A stretch of DNA of 64,000 bases, taken from positions 278,001 through 342,000 of the forward strand of contig OX421503.1 of NCBI GenBank assembly GCA_949126835.1, given 5' to 3'. The stretch is from Anisus vortex. Its lineage: Eukaryota > Mollusca > Gastropoda > Planorbidae. Below, piece after piece: positions 42,989 through 53,607 of this stretch. The number at the start of each line of letters is the position of its first letter. Within the stretch, counting starts at the first letter, position 1. The notes beneath the pieces are model-generated. The model ran no database searches. It was not told the DNA's origin and saw only the letters and a program-made list of their open reading frames with translations. The position numbers were made by a program, and so were the translations under genes.

Positions 42989-45751
42989 ATGGAATTTATT
43001 GAAAATCCAGAAGAAGAAGTTCTGAAAACTTTATCAATAAAGAAGTTAAAAGAGATCGCTGAGATCTTAAAGATAGAAGTTACTGAAACTACACCATCGA
43101 GGACTGTGTTGACACAGATGATAAAAGATGTGTTGATTGCGAGTGGCAAGTTGAAAGTAGAATCAAGCGCGGAGGGATATCAAGTTGAAGGTCAGATGTC
43201 TGAACAGTTCCGATTTCAACTAGAAATGAAACGTCTTGAGATAGAAGAAAGACGTCTAGAAATAGAAAGTCAGGAAAGAGATAAGAAAAGTCAAAGAGAA
43301 ATAGAAAGTCAGGAAAGAGATAAGAAAAGTCAAAGAGAAAGTCAGGAAAGAATAGAGCTAGCAAAGATAGGAGCTACTAAAAAAGAATCTCATAGTGATG
43401 TAGAGATGGCCAGATGGAAAAAGCTAGTCCCTACCTACATTGATAAAGAAAGTGAAATAGCTAATTTCTTCCAGACCTTTGAAATTTCTTGCAGAGATTT
43501 TAAGTTCCCAGAAGATAAATGGGGAATATTAGTCAGAACAGCTTTTACTCAGGGAAGGGCAAGAGATTGTGTTCTGTTGTTAAAAGAGGAGCATTTAAAT
43601 GATTATGAAGTCATTAAAGACACTGTACTAAAAGCCTATAACCAAATACCTGAAAGTTATCGGAAAAGGTTCCGTCAGTACACAATGTCCCCTTACCAAA
43701 CACACTTAGACTTCCTTCGAGCAGAAGAAAAGCTAATGGATCAGTGGATAAAATCCAGAAATATCTCCACATTAAAAGAAATGAAAGATATCATTCTCTT
43801 AGAGGATTTTATTAACAAAGTGAGGCCGGATATAAGAATGTATTTATCCGAGCGTGATATCACTGACCCACATAAGGCTGCTGATTTAGCTGAACAGTAC
43901 ACATTGTGTCATAGGACAGCTGATGGAAAGAATGTTAATAGGCCACAACGGCCAGCAGAAAACACACAACAACAACATCGTGAAAAAGAGCATTTTGTGA
44001 AACAAAATGATGTTAATAAAAAACCTATCAACAAAAACGTCCAATGTACTTTTTGTAAAAGAACAGGACATAACATAGAAGACTGTTGGAGTATAAGAAA
44101 AGAAAAAGGACCTAATAAAGTGGTCATGTGTGCCAGCCATGCACAAATACAGAATGTACAAGAAAGCGAAAATACAAACGAACTGAATTCGAAGAAAGAT
44201 TATTCTAAACCAGAAACACTGAGGGTGGATTTGCCTGAGAGCAAAAGTCAGAAGGTAGAGAAATCTACAACTGAAGATAATGAGGATAAATATCCTGATT
44301 ATAAATACAGAATGGCTACTATTGGATTAATTGTCCAAGTCCACAGAGACGAGAAAGTAGACCAAAGTATTTTTGACTCGAACAAGAGTCTGAAGTCATC
44401 GAAAGATGAAAAACCACCCGGAAGTCATGGTCAAGGGAAGAATAAAATTGACACAGAGACCCTGTGCAGTTTTCAACCGTTCATTAGTGAAGGTTGTGTG
44501 GCCTTACAAAAGGAAGGACCACTGAAGTCCGTAAGAATATTACGAGACACAGGAGCATCATTAACACTGCTGCTTAAAGATGTATTACCATTGAATGTGA
44601 ATACATTGACAGGACAGACTGTCCTATTGAGAGGTTTTGAATGGAAAGAAGAAATACCTCTACATAGGATATACCTCACATCTGACTTGGTGACAGGATA
44701 TGTGACAGTTGGAGTAATATCAAAACTTCCTGTTGAGGGCATATCCGTTATCCTAGCAAATGATTTGGCGAAAGGGAGGGTGAGACCTGAACTGATTGTG
44801 AAGGAAAATCCAGACCCTAGTCCTATTGTGGAGACAGGAAAAGAAAAAGAACTTTATCCTGTAGGTGATGTCATAAAGGGTATGACACCACAGAAAAAGA
44901 AAGAAGAAACTATCTCACAAGAAAAGAAAAATAAAGAAGAAATTCTCCCACGAGAGAAGAAAGTGGAAGAAGGAGTGGAACTTGATACTACTATTTTCTC
45001 CATGATTGAAGATTGTCCGAAAGGAAATGAACAATCAAAGAAGTCATCACAAAATGAATTGATTGCTGAACAGAAAGTAGACCCAGAGTTGCTACAGTTG
45101 CATGAGAAAGCTGTCGACGAGAAAGAAAATCCTACTACTGATGTCTATGAACATATAGACCACAGCATAAACAAACAACCATGCAAACCTGCAGTTGCCG
45201 GTACAGATGAAGATTGGAGGAGCATCACTGAAGAAACGAGTGCGGAGAGCTGGACCGAAACTATCAAAAGCTATGGGTTACCACAATCCATACCGACAGA
45301 TCGAAGGACCAACTTCGCCCCGGAACTCTTCAATCCAGTCCTAAAGAACTTATGCCTGGAGCATGAGGTGACAACTGAATCCTATCCGGAAAGTCGAGGA
45401 GCCTATGGACCAATCTTTGGACCCACTGTCCGAGGACCACTCAAAATACTTCAAGAGGAATGGCCGACCGAATTGGATCTCCTTGGGCTGAGCAAGTACC
45501 TAGATAAGTACATAAAATTTTTGTCTGACATAACTGTGTTTGTTAGAAAAAAATTGTACACTGCTCACATGCAGATGCCATTGTTGTGTGATGAAAGAAA
45601 GGCAAATATATTATATCATTTGAAAATGATAAAGCCTTACCTTCTGAAAACAATTGGAATAAGCTTGATGTTGTTAACATTGTTACTCTTAATTGTAAAA
45701 TTCATACCTGGAGTACAGGATGAATTGAATGACAAATTCACTGATAGTTAG
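42989..45751 (+). CDS. Gag-protease-integrase-remnant-TM polyprotein, copy 2 (920 aa)
   Basis: Intact homologue of the 923-aa product with the same order: SAP-like N-terminus, coiled coil, SCAN-like capsid, CCHC knuckle (CTFCKRTGHNIEDC), DTGAS protease, integrase shards and C-terminal hydrophobic segment. It differs in the coiled coil, where copy 1 has TSKSS and an EQKRLDR/EQKRLEF section and copy 2 has a tandem EIESQERDKKSQR duplication, and at scattered residues elsewhere (HKPIQN versus HAQIQN, NDNTL versus NVNTL). No stop or frameshift. The same pol deletions are present, so they predate both insertions. Confidence 0.93.
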   Translation: MEFIENPEEEVLKTLSIKKLKEIAEILKIEVTETTPSRTVLTQMIKDVLIASGKLKVESSAEGYQVEGQMSEQFRFQLEMKRLEIEERRLEIESQERDKKSQREIESQERDKKSQRESQERIELAKIGATKKESHSDVEMARWKKLVPTYIDKESEIANFFQTFEISCRDFKFPEDKWGILVRTAFTQGRARDCVLLLKEEHLNDYEVIKDTVLKAYNQIPESYRKRFRQYTMSPYQTHLDFLRAEEKLMDQWIKSRNISTLKEMKDIILLEDFINKVRPDIRMYLSERDITDPHKAADLAEQYTLCHRTADGKNVNRPQRPAENTQQQHREKEHFVKQNDVNKKPINKNVQCTFCKRTGHNIEDCWSIRKEKGPNKVVMCASHAQIQNVQESENTNELNSKKDYSKPETLRVDLPESKSQKVEKSTTEDNEDKYPDYKYRMATIGLIVQVHRDEKVDQSIFDSNKSLKSSKDEKPPGSHGQGKNKIDTETLCSFQPFISEGCVALQKEGPLKSVRILRDTGASLTLLLKDVLPLNVNTLTGQTVLLRGFEWKEEIPLHRIYLTSDLVTGYVTVGVISKLPVEGISVILANDLAKGRVRPELIVKENPDPSPIVETGKEKELYPVGDVIKGMTPQKKKEETISQEKKNKEEILPREKKVEEGVELDTTIFSMIEDCPKGNEQSKKSSQNELIAEQKVDPELLQLHEKAVDEKENPTTDVYEHIDHSINKQPCKPAVAGTDEDWRSITEETSAESWTETIKSYGLPQSIPTDRRTNFAPELFNPVLKNLCLEHEVTTESYPESRGAYGPIFGPTVRGPLKILQEEWPTELDLLGLSKYLDKYIKFLSDITVFVRKKLYTAHMQMPLLCDERKANILYHLKMIKPYLLKTIGISLMLLTLLLLIVKFIPGVQDELNDKFTDS

Positions 45752-47915
45752 TTACCAAACTTACTATTTTAAAACTAAATCCCTTACTTGTGAAGAAAAA
45801 GGAATGAGTAAAAGTATTGTTAGAGTAAATATCATTATAGTGTGATATTTCTAAACAAACTTGTTAGGTTGAGCATTTAAAATAATTGCTATAAGAGAAC
45901 AAGATCAGTTTTATCCGCAGAATTGGTTTCTAAATCAGAGGACATTATAAATGTGGACGGATTATAAGATATGTTTGAGAGTCTCTGGAAATGATAATTG
46001 AAACATTTGGCAGAGAGGATAATCTGATTGATAAAGATGTAAATGATTTTAAGAAAAGAGAATTTTTCTATCACTAAAGTATTGAGAAATGTTTTATGAT
46101 TGTACTATGGAAAATATTTTATCATGTACTGTTATTGAAATATTGCACTGAGTCAAGATGCAAATTTCTTCCATGTGAATTTATTCATTTATTATATTAT
46201 CATTGAATGTATGATAATGAAGGGTAAAAATAGTTGCAGCAAGACAGAACTATGACTAACAAGAATTCCAAGAAATGTATTATATATGAGTTTTCACTTT
46301 TAGGATACTGTTACATGAAAAGCAGACCAGAAGTGAAACTAATGAAAACTTATCCTTGTTTTGTATAAATTTAGGATGTGCCACTGACTTGACACTGTAA
46401 ACCAGAATGGTTGAGAATTTCATGGTTGAAAATTTATAATGTTGACATACCAATGTTCAACTAATGTATGATTAATTAAGGATTTCATGTCAAGATTGTA
46501 AAACTAATCTATATTTTTTCTGTATTAGTTAAAATAGATTGAATGAATTGTATTGACAATCAAAAGATTGGGTAGACCTGAACACTGTGAAAGTAACAGG
46601 AGAACCTATGAATAAAACCTTTTGTGGAAAATGGAAAAGAGCAATGTACACCACTGAAAAGATTGGAAATGAAATGTGTTACCACACCAGTCAAACCAGC
46701 AGTTTGTTTTGTACATAAATTGTTACATTGATTTCGCTATGAAAAAAAAAAAAAAAAATTAATAGTAGCCTATGCTTAACTCTTTTCTACTTCAATAATA
46801 TTGTATTTGAAATGTCTTTGATGTAATCTAAAGAAAATAAGTACTTACTGTGTAGTACTAAGATTGTATGAAGATAATATAACTTGTTTGATTGATAGTT
46901 AATTAAGTAAATTAACCAATTTGTTTTAAGTAAATCCATGTCTGCATGAAAGATAGAATGTTTCAATTCAAAACTGCTACGATGTGAACTCTTTTAAAAA
47001 GAAAATAATGACGTCGAAAGGTCATGGTAAAATGAAAGATTGAAATATTTTTAATGAAATTGTCTATAAACTATTTTTAATTCGTGAACAGACTATGTTT
47101 AATGTTCTCAAAATAATATAAATGAATTTAATTTTGAGAAGATAATGGTTGTTAAATAATGCTCATTTAATACGATAACTATTTAATCGCGTAGCAATTT
47201 TTTTTTACCTAGGCTGTGATGAGGTAAATTTGCATAGCGATGTCAACATTGTTAAAATCAATTGAGAATGAGAGAGAGAGAAAAAGAGGAATAGAGAGAG
47301 AGAGGGCGGAATTGACCTCAATTTCTGTGTCTCGCCACAGACAGTTGTCTAATGTGTTAGTCAGCCTACAGGCTTAAAAAAATACTGTCTACACGAGCAA
47401 TAATGTTTGTAACGTGTAATTAGGTCAGGTCTAGTAGTATTTTTTTCATCAAGAGCGTTTTTTTTTTTTCTGCTTATGAAAAAAATAAGTCGTGTCTGAA
47501 TAGACATTGAGTGATTTTTTCTTTTGTTGTTTGATTACAAATGTAAAAGATATTAGTTTATAATTAAATGGACGAGAGAGTTTTTATTACAGTGGAATGT
47601 TCAATGTAATAGAAGTTATTAACTTGTATTATATTATATCTATTAAGAATGATTATGTATTTTTCTTGTATACAAGATTTAGATAAACAATTTAATTGTC
47701 CATTGTTTTGAATTAAAAATCGAATGATTGAATGACTATAGTTAAGCCATAAGATGAATTTATATTGCATATATTATTATGTTATTGTTATCAGTTCGAT
47801 TGAATTATTGGGATCGCCAATTGAACTGTATTGTTTTCCCCGGAATATTTTCTTTTATAATTATTCCTTAAAATTAACATTTTTTCAAATGTAAAAGAAA
47901 TAATTATAAAACTTT
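45752..47915 (+). other. Long non-coding 3' part, copy 2
   Basis: Aligns with 23100-25305 of copy 1 with many small indels (A runs, a few lost words). No shared open frame of note. Ends at the polypurine tract 47916-47928. Confidence 0.6.
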
Positions 47916-47928
47916 AGAAGGGGGGGGA

Positions 47929-48553
47929 TGTTACGAATCTCGGTCATAAATGAATGACGTAGTAAGGCATTGACCTCTTAACAAGTGCGTATCAGAGTCC
48001 AAAGCGACCAAGGTTTGACCTTTATGCCCTGAGGGCAGTTTAAATAAAATAATTCGTTCAAATCCCGTGGAAATTGGGGGATAATTCTGGATCGTAGTAA
48101 TTATAGAAAAAGAGGTTAAAATGCGTATTAAGACCCTGTAGAATCTTCGATGATAGTTTTCTTTGTAAAGTTCCGACCTCCTTAAAGTTAGTTCAGTTTA
48201 AACGTTTGTAGAGTGAAGTCGCTATATTCATACATGTACATATAATGCCATTTTATTGATACTTATGTTGCCACCAGTTGATGAAGTTTATTGATCGTTT
48301 ATATTGAGTCTACAATTTAAATAAAATTGTTTATTCAACAACTGGAGTTGTTTGATCTATCGTTGTTGAGAAAGGTGTTGAAGATAATTATCACGAATAT
48401 AACTACATTACTGCATAGACCTGTCAGTCAAGGAACCCCTAGCTTGGGCTACAGATTAGCAGAATCTAGAGACTTCTAATAAAGATACAACTATATTCAT
48501 TGAATCCGATTTAACGAGTCGTAATAATAATCAACCTAAAGAGGTCCATAACA
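47929..48553 (+). repeat. 3' LTR, copy 2
   Basis: 625 bp, near-identical to the copy 2 5' LTR; followed by ATAT. Confidence 0.9.
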
Positions 48554-49171
48554 ATATATACAATACATAATCCAATACATATATACAATAGCAATACAAT
48601 AGCAATACATATATACAGTATATTGTATTTACATCAGAAGACAATTTTATTTTGCAACAGAATGTTTTACACAGTCCAATGTCGGCCCCTAAGTGTAGTC
48701 TGTGTGTATACCCTAGACACTCCAAAACTAATTAAATGTCTAGTGGTATGGTTGTAAATGCGTCTGCTTGTACTTGTCTTTTGATATATAAATATGAAAG
48801 TGAACTGCGGTGTTGTGTGTATGTAAAGACTGCGTTTTGATGTGTTTTGAATCCTATATTTGTACCACCCCCCGCTTTTTGTCTGTTGAGTACATGCTTG
48901 AAGTGTGTGATGTCTAATAGGTGTGATGTTTCCTTTTCTCTTTCCCGCGCGCCATCCTCTACTTTCTCATTCTCTCTGACTCCTTTTCTTGCTCCGTCTA
49001 TACTTATTTCTCTCTCCTTCTCTTTCTCCAACAAACGTTAAGTCACTCCAACCGTAATCATTAAACGCTCCCTCTTTCTATCGTGTTCAATCTCTACCTC
49101 ACTAACTTCTTCTCTCTTTCTAAAATTGTCTTCCCTTCTATGTCTTTATAACGAGCAAAGCATTTAGTGCC
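48554..49171. other. 5' flank of the two-exon gene
   Basis: Short AATACATATATACAATAGC repeats at 48555-48620; a C/T-rich stretch at 48920-49140. The last 40 bases before the ATG (CTTTATAACGAGCAAAGC) may be leader or core promoter. Not resolved further. Confidence 0.4.
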
Positions 49172-49342
49172 ATGGATCCTATGTGTAAACAGCCCTTTAC
49201 CGCTCGCGTTACTGAACAAGGCACTATGGACAGTGGAATTGTCTTAGAATGTATCAGCACAGACTGTGATTTGTCTTCAATCATTGAGAAAATCAAAGGA
49301 GACATAACTTGTGTTGTATTATTGACAGGAGAGGAAATGCAG
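49172..49342 (+). CDS. Exon 1 of a compact two-exon gene (120 aa product)
   Basis: ATG in a strong context (TGCCATGG). 57 codons end at CAG|GTAAGA, a near-perfect donor, in phase 0. The product begins MDPMCKQPFTARVTEQG and has four cysteines in this half; no signal peptide or membrane segment. Reading through the donor gives a lower-quality tail (YYLSYLIYYKHAF), which supports splicing. I recognise no family. The gene lies on the strand opposite to the proposed 38-kb gene, inside its largest intron. Confidence 0.75.
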
Positions 49343-49454
49343 GTAAGATACTACTTATCTTATCTTATATATTACAAACACGCATTCTATATAGAATATT
49401 AGTGTGCCCTACTCTCATTCGTTTAAAATATATATCTTTACTTTCGATGTGTAG

Positions 49455-49646
49455 AAACTTGTGGATGCGGATACTGTAGGGTTAGTTCAGAGCCTTGGGA
49501 GGTCTACGAATGTCATCAAATCTCTGCAGGAAACTTGTCAGCGCCTAATTGATGAGCAAGCAGACGTGAAAGAAGCTCTGGAGATTGGCCGTTTTTACAA
49601 CTTGGAAAATGCAATGCGTTATTGCATGGCAAATGTTAACAAGTAG
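49455..49646 (+). CDS. Exon 2 of the compact two-exon gene
   Basis: Follows the 112-bp intron 49343-49454, whose 3' end is TTTCGATGTGTAG. The 63 codons continue in phase 0 (KLVDADTVGLVQSLGRSTN, TCQRLIDEQADVKEALEIG, FYNLENAMRYCMANVNK) and end in TAG. The predicted helices and Glu/Asp/Lys content suggest a small soluble, mostly helical protein of unknown role. Codon use is balanced, unlike the flanking repeats. The GTG at 49461 is internal, not a start. Confidence 0.75.
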   Translation, partial: KLVDADTVGLVQSLGRSTNVIKSLQETCQRLIDEQADVKEALEIGRFYNLENAMRYCMANVNK

Positions 49647-49683
49647 ACATTGCTAGCTTTAGAGTCTCAAATTATAAAAAGAA

Positions 49684-49695
49684 AATAAAAATAAA
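49684..49695 (+). terminator. Poly(A) signals of the two-exon gene
   Basis: Two back-to-back AATAAA hexamers 35-50 bases after the stop, followed by a GT-rich stretch (GGTGTTTGTTGTTTGTGTATG at 49711 on), the usual downstream element. Confidence 0.7.
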
Positions 49696-49852
49696 GGAAG
49701 AAAAAATATTGGTGTTTGTTGTTTGTGTATGAAGGTTTTGTGAATAACGTTCTTGAGCGATAATTAACTAATTAACTCATTATACTTTTTATAGCCATAA
49801 TTAACTTGTAAAGGGACGGATTTAATTACTAAGGGCCGTAATTATCACATAT

Positions 49853-49974
49853 TGGATGACGTCACTTCCGGTAGGGGTCACTTCCTGGTCAAAGGTCATG
49901 GGGTCACTTCCGGGTCACCCGTCACCCTCACCCGTAAATCCGCCTCGAAAAGACCCTACTATACTACTTGCCTG
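49853..49974. repeat. Satellite flank, left-type (inverted)
   Basis: GGATGACGTCACTTCCGGTA ... CCGCCTCGAAAAGACCCTAC + TATACTACT is the inverse of 39464-39562, with an extra GGTCAAAGGTCATGGGGTCA-like insertion. It leads straight into a 13-bp array running on the same strand as the 38-kb array. Confidence 0.8.
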
Positions 49975-50231
49975 CACTGTCTGTCTGCACTGTCTGCCTG
50001 CACTGTCTGTCTGCACTGTCTGCCTGCACTGTCTGTCTGCACTGTCTGTCTGCACCGTCTGTCTGCACTGTCTGTCTGCACTGTCTGACTGCACTGTCTG
50101 TCTGCACTGTCTGCCTGCACTGTCTGCCTGCACTGTCTGCCTGCACTGTCTGTCTGCACTGTCTGTCTGCACTGTCTGTCTGCACTGTCTGTCTGCACTG
50201 TCTGTCTGCACTGACTGTCTGCACTGTCTGC
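49975..50231. repeat. 13-bp satellite, second array, about 20 units
   Basis: Same CTGTCTGYCTGCA unit as 38031-39463. The open frames across it on both strands are artefacts of the stop-free unit. Confidence 0.93.
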
Positions 50232-50247
50232 TCTTTCTCTACTGGAA

Positions 50248-50453
50248 CAGGGTTCGGCAACCTTTTAATCATACTGTGCTAAAGTAGTATACCTAATTCA
50301 TTCAGCGTGCAAATATCCTAAAAGGTAATCCTGCTCTAGCACTCAATTCCACGTAGAAGATACTTGAATTGCTTTTTTAGGGGTCTTCTGCGAGCCATTA
50401 AAAATCTCTGCGTGCAAAGTCTGGCACGCGTTTCGTAGGCTGCCGATCCCTAG
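50248..50453. mobile_element. hAT-like MITE, second copy
   Basis: Starts CAGGGTTCGGCAACC and ends GGCTGCCGATCCCTAG, imperfect inverted ends. Interior words (TTCAGCGTGC, TCCTGCTCT, TTGCTTTTTTAGGGG) match 12540-12742. No clear 8-bp duplication was found here. Confidence 0.7.
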
Positions 50454-50579
50454 AACATTTGGAAGTCAAACCTTTCTAAGCTTCTTGCTTCTGTTTCTTT
50501 TGTACTAGCGTGATCAGTCTTTATTTTGTGTATCACCCAGCATCCATTAACATAAAATAACCTCCTATATTCTTTTATT

Positions 50580-51180
50580 TACAGTGGTCTATATAGTATA
50601 TAAGAGTTGTATATTTACACCGGTCTATATAAGAGTTGTATATTTACACCGGTCTATATAGGAGTTGTATATTTACACCGGTCTATATAGGAGTTGTATG
50701 TTTACACCGGTCTATAATATAGGAGTTGTATGTTTACACCGGTCTATATAGGAGTTGTATGTTTACACCGGTCAATAATATAGGAGTTGTATGTTTACAC
50801 CGGTCTATATAGGAGTTGTATGTTTACACCGGTCTATAATATAGGAGTTGTATGTTTACACTGGTCTATAATATAGGAGTTGTATGTTTACACCGGTCTA
50901 TAATATAGGAGTTGTATGTTTACACCGGTCTATAATATAGGAGTTGTATGTTTACACCGGTCTAAATAGGAGTTGTATGTTTACACCGGTCTATATAGGA
51001 GTTGTATGTTTACACCGGTCTATATAGGAGTTGTATGTTTACACCGGTCTAAATAGGAGTTGTATGTTTACACCGGTCTATATAGGAGTTGTATGTCTAC
51101 ACCGGTCTATATAGGAGTTGTATGTTTACACCGGTCTATATAGGAGTTGTATGTTTACACCGGTCTATATAGGAGTTGTA
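50580..51180. repeat. Minisatellite, about 29-32 bp x 20
   Basis: Units of TTTACACCGGTCTATATAGG + AGTTGTATG, alternating with a longer CTATAATATAGGAG form and a shorter CTAAATAGGAG form. Confidence 0.93.
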
Positions 51181-51289
51181 AAGCCCGGCAAAGGAAATGA
51201 TTATACAGACACTAACGTGTTGGCGACATTTACGTTTTAAAAAATCACGTACATAAATATGTTCATTTTAGACATCCATAGACTATTGC

Positions 51290-52542
51290 AGTTTAGGCTC
51301 GAGATAGTTAGTGAGATAGGTAGAGAGATAGAGAAATAGTTAGAGAGATAGTAGAGAGATAGTTAGAGAGACAGGTAGAGAGATATGTAGAGAGGTAGAG
51401 AGATAGTTAGAGAGATTGGTAGAGAGATAGGTAGAGAGATAGGTAGAAAGATATGTAGAGAGGTAGAGAGATAGTTAGAGAGATAGATAGTGAGATATCT
51501 AGAGAGATAGAGAAATAGTTAGAGAGATAGGTAGAGAGATAGTTAGAGAGATAGGTAGAGAGATAGGTAGAGAGGTAGAGAGATAGTTAGAGAGATAGGT
51601 AGAGAGATAGTTAGTGAGATAGGTAGAGAGATAGTTAGAGAGATAGGTAGAGAGGTAGAGAGATAGTTAGAGAGATAGGTAGAGAGATAGTTAGAGAGAT
51701 AGGTAGAGAGATAGGTAGAGAGATAGTTAGAGATAGGTAGAGAGATAGATAGAGAGATAGTTAGAGAGACAGGTAGAGAGATAGGTAGAGAGGTAGAGAG
51801 ATAGTTAGAGAGATAGGTAGAGAGATAGGTAGAGAGATAGTTAGAGAGACAGGTAGAGAGATAATTAGAGAGACAGGTAGAGAGATAGTTAGAGAGATAG
51901 ATAGAGAGATAGTTAGAGAGATAGGTAGAGAGATAGTTAGAGAGATAGTAGAGAGATAGGTAGAGAGATAGGTAGAGAGATAGTTAGAGAGATAGGTAGA
52001 GAGATAGATAGAGAGATAGTTAGAGAGATAGTTAGAGAGATAGATAGAGAGATGGGTAGAGATATAGGTAGAGAGATAGTTAGAGAGATAGTTAGAGAGA
52101 TAGTTAGAGAGATAGTTAGAGAGATTGGTAGAGAGATAGTTAGAGAGATAGTTAGAGAGATAAGTAGAAATATAGGTAGAGAGATAGATAGTTAGAGAGA
52201 TAGGTAGAGAGATAGGTAGAGAGATTGTTAGAGAGATAGTTAGAGAGATAGGTAGAGAGATAGGTAGAGAGATAGATAGAGAGATAGGTAGAGAGATAGG
52301 TAGAGAGATAGTTAGAGAGATAGTTAGAGAGATAGTTAGAGAGATAGGTAGAGAGATAGATAGAGAGATAGTTAGAGAGATAGTTAGAGAGATAGGTAGA
52401 GAGATAGGTAGAGAGATAGATAGAGAGATAGGTAGAGAGATAGGTAGAGAGATAGTTAGAGAGATAGTTAGAGAGATAGTTAGAGAGATAGGTAGAGAGA
52501 TAGATAGAGAGATAGTTAGAGAGATAGGTAGAGAGATAGTGC
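51290..52542. repeat. GATA/GAGA simple-sequence tract, about 1.25 kb
   Basis: Almost uninterrupted purine-rich mixture of AGAGAGATAGGT, AGAGAGATAGTT and AGAGAGATAGAT words. Only T breaks the purine strand. No gene. Confidence 0.95.
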
Positions 52543-53287
52543 TTTATTTGGAATACAAAGCTTAATGATGAATTATGAATGTGGGCCTATATTGAGTAGC
52601 TATATAATATATATCTAGTGCATTATTTGGAATACAAAGCCCTTTGATGCTATCTGTGAAATACCAAACAATAGTGTCACAGCCTAAACATAAACTACAG
52701 CTGATAAAAAAAAACGAAGTGATGTTTAATTCAATGTAAAGTTTATCAGGTAGTGCCAGATGTTTTCTTCACCGACTTTTTAAATTAAAGCAAATAAAAA
52801 CACATTCACATAATGGACCAGATGGACACTTGTATTCACTGTCAAGGAATACGGCTATGACAAAGATTCTAAAAAGATGACAGCTTGCTTTAATATTCTG
52901 CTATTTGATGACTCGATGGACTTGTTTACGGAATTCCCGATTCCCTTTTGTACTGTACACTTCCGTCTTATTTAATCGCCATGATTTTCTTAATGAAAAA
53001 TTAAATTTTATAAACAAAAAATGTATATAGCGGAATTTAGGCAGACGTAGGACCGTAGAAGTAATTTAAGACGGCGTTATTGGATGCACACGGAAAAAGC
53101 ACATTTAAGATCTAAAAATAGAGCAAGCGGTCCATCTTATTATAGTCTTTGGCTAAGATAACAAACTATCACGTAACTAATCATTTTTCTAAGACATTAA
53201 TTGGCAAATTTAAGAAAACTTTAATGTAAATGCGGGATTTAATCCATGCAAAATTGAAAGAAAAAAAAGGCAAGACAAATAATTCAC
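52543..53287. other. Non-coding (inferred intron)
   Basis: A TATCTAGTGCATTATTTGGAATACAAAGC-like word occurs twice (near 52531 and 52613, partial). Otherwise AT-rich with nothing supported. Confidence 0.4.
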
Positions 53288-53348
53288 CTGAAAAACCACC
53301 TTGAATAATAACAAAAGTTATGAAAAATATTATTTTTATAAGAATCAT
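53288..53348 (-). CDS. Probable first coding exon: signal peptide
   Basis: On the minus strand AAGAAAATG starts a 20-codon hydrophobic peptide, MILIKIIFFITFVIIQGGFS, a textbook signal peptide (Lys, hydrophobic core, small residues at the end). One more base follows before CAG|GTGAAT, a strong donor in phase 1. Phase-1 introns right after a signal peptide are usual in secreted proteins. The next compatible exons on this strand are 37726-37797 and 31781-32350. Chance is possible in AT-rich DNA. Confidence 0.5.
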
Positions 53349-53607
53349 TTTCTTAGTACACAGAATTTCTGTAACTGAAATGTATTCAAAACAATTTTAC
53401 AAACTTCAGACAAACTTAGTCCCATACGGGAATTGCCGGAAAATTTGTCTTTAAATGCGAAATTTGTTTACAGCATGCTTTAACTTGATCCTGAATATTA
53501 TTATTCTAATAGGTGCTTCGGTCCCTAATTACTCCTTCCTTGTAGAATCGATCTGAGCAGTCCCTTTTAGTTTCGCTCGTGTGGCAACTTATGCTTCGCT
53601 GAACACC
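53349..53607. other. 5' flank of the signal-peptide exon
   Basis: Would hold the 5' UTR and promoter of the minus-strand gene. No clear TATA box or CpG island seen. Confidence 0.3.

Larger units (their letters stand above)
42191..48553 (+). mobile_element. Gag-protease LTR element, copy 2
   Basis: 6363 bp with 625-bp LTRs (42191-42815 and 47929-48553) and the target duplication ATAT (42187-42190, 48554-48557). One difference was seen between its LTRs (GAGAAAGAGG versus GAAAAAGAGG near 42368/48106). Against copy 1 the LTRs differ at the ends (CTCGGTCATAAATG versus ATCGGTCATAGAGG; CAACCTAAAGAGG versus CAATCATAGACG), so this is a separate insertion and not a segmental duplicate. Confidence 0.93.

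Noticed and set aside
42191..48553. Segmental duplication as the origin of the two 6.4-kb copies
   Set aside because: The copies have different flanks, different target duplications (CTAT, ATAT) and differing LTR ends, so they are independent insertions.
49852..50287. ORFs across the second 13-bp array
   Set aside because: Same artefact as the larger array; they run into non-coding flank.
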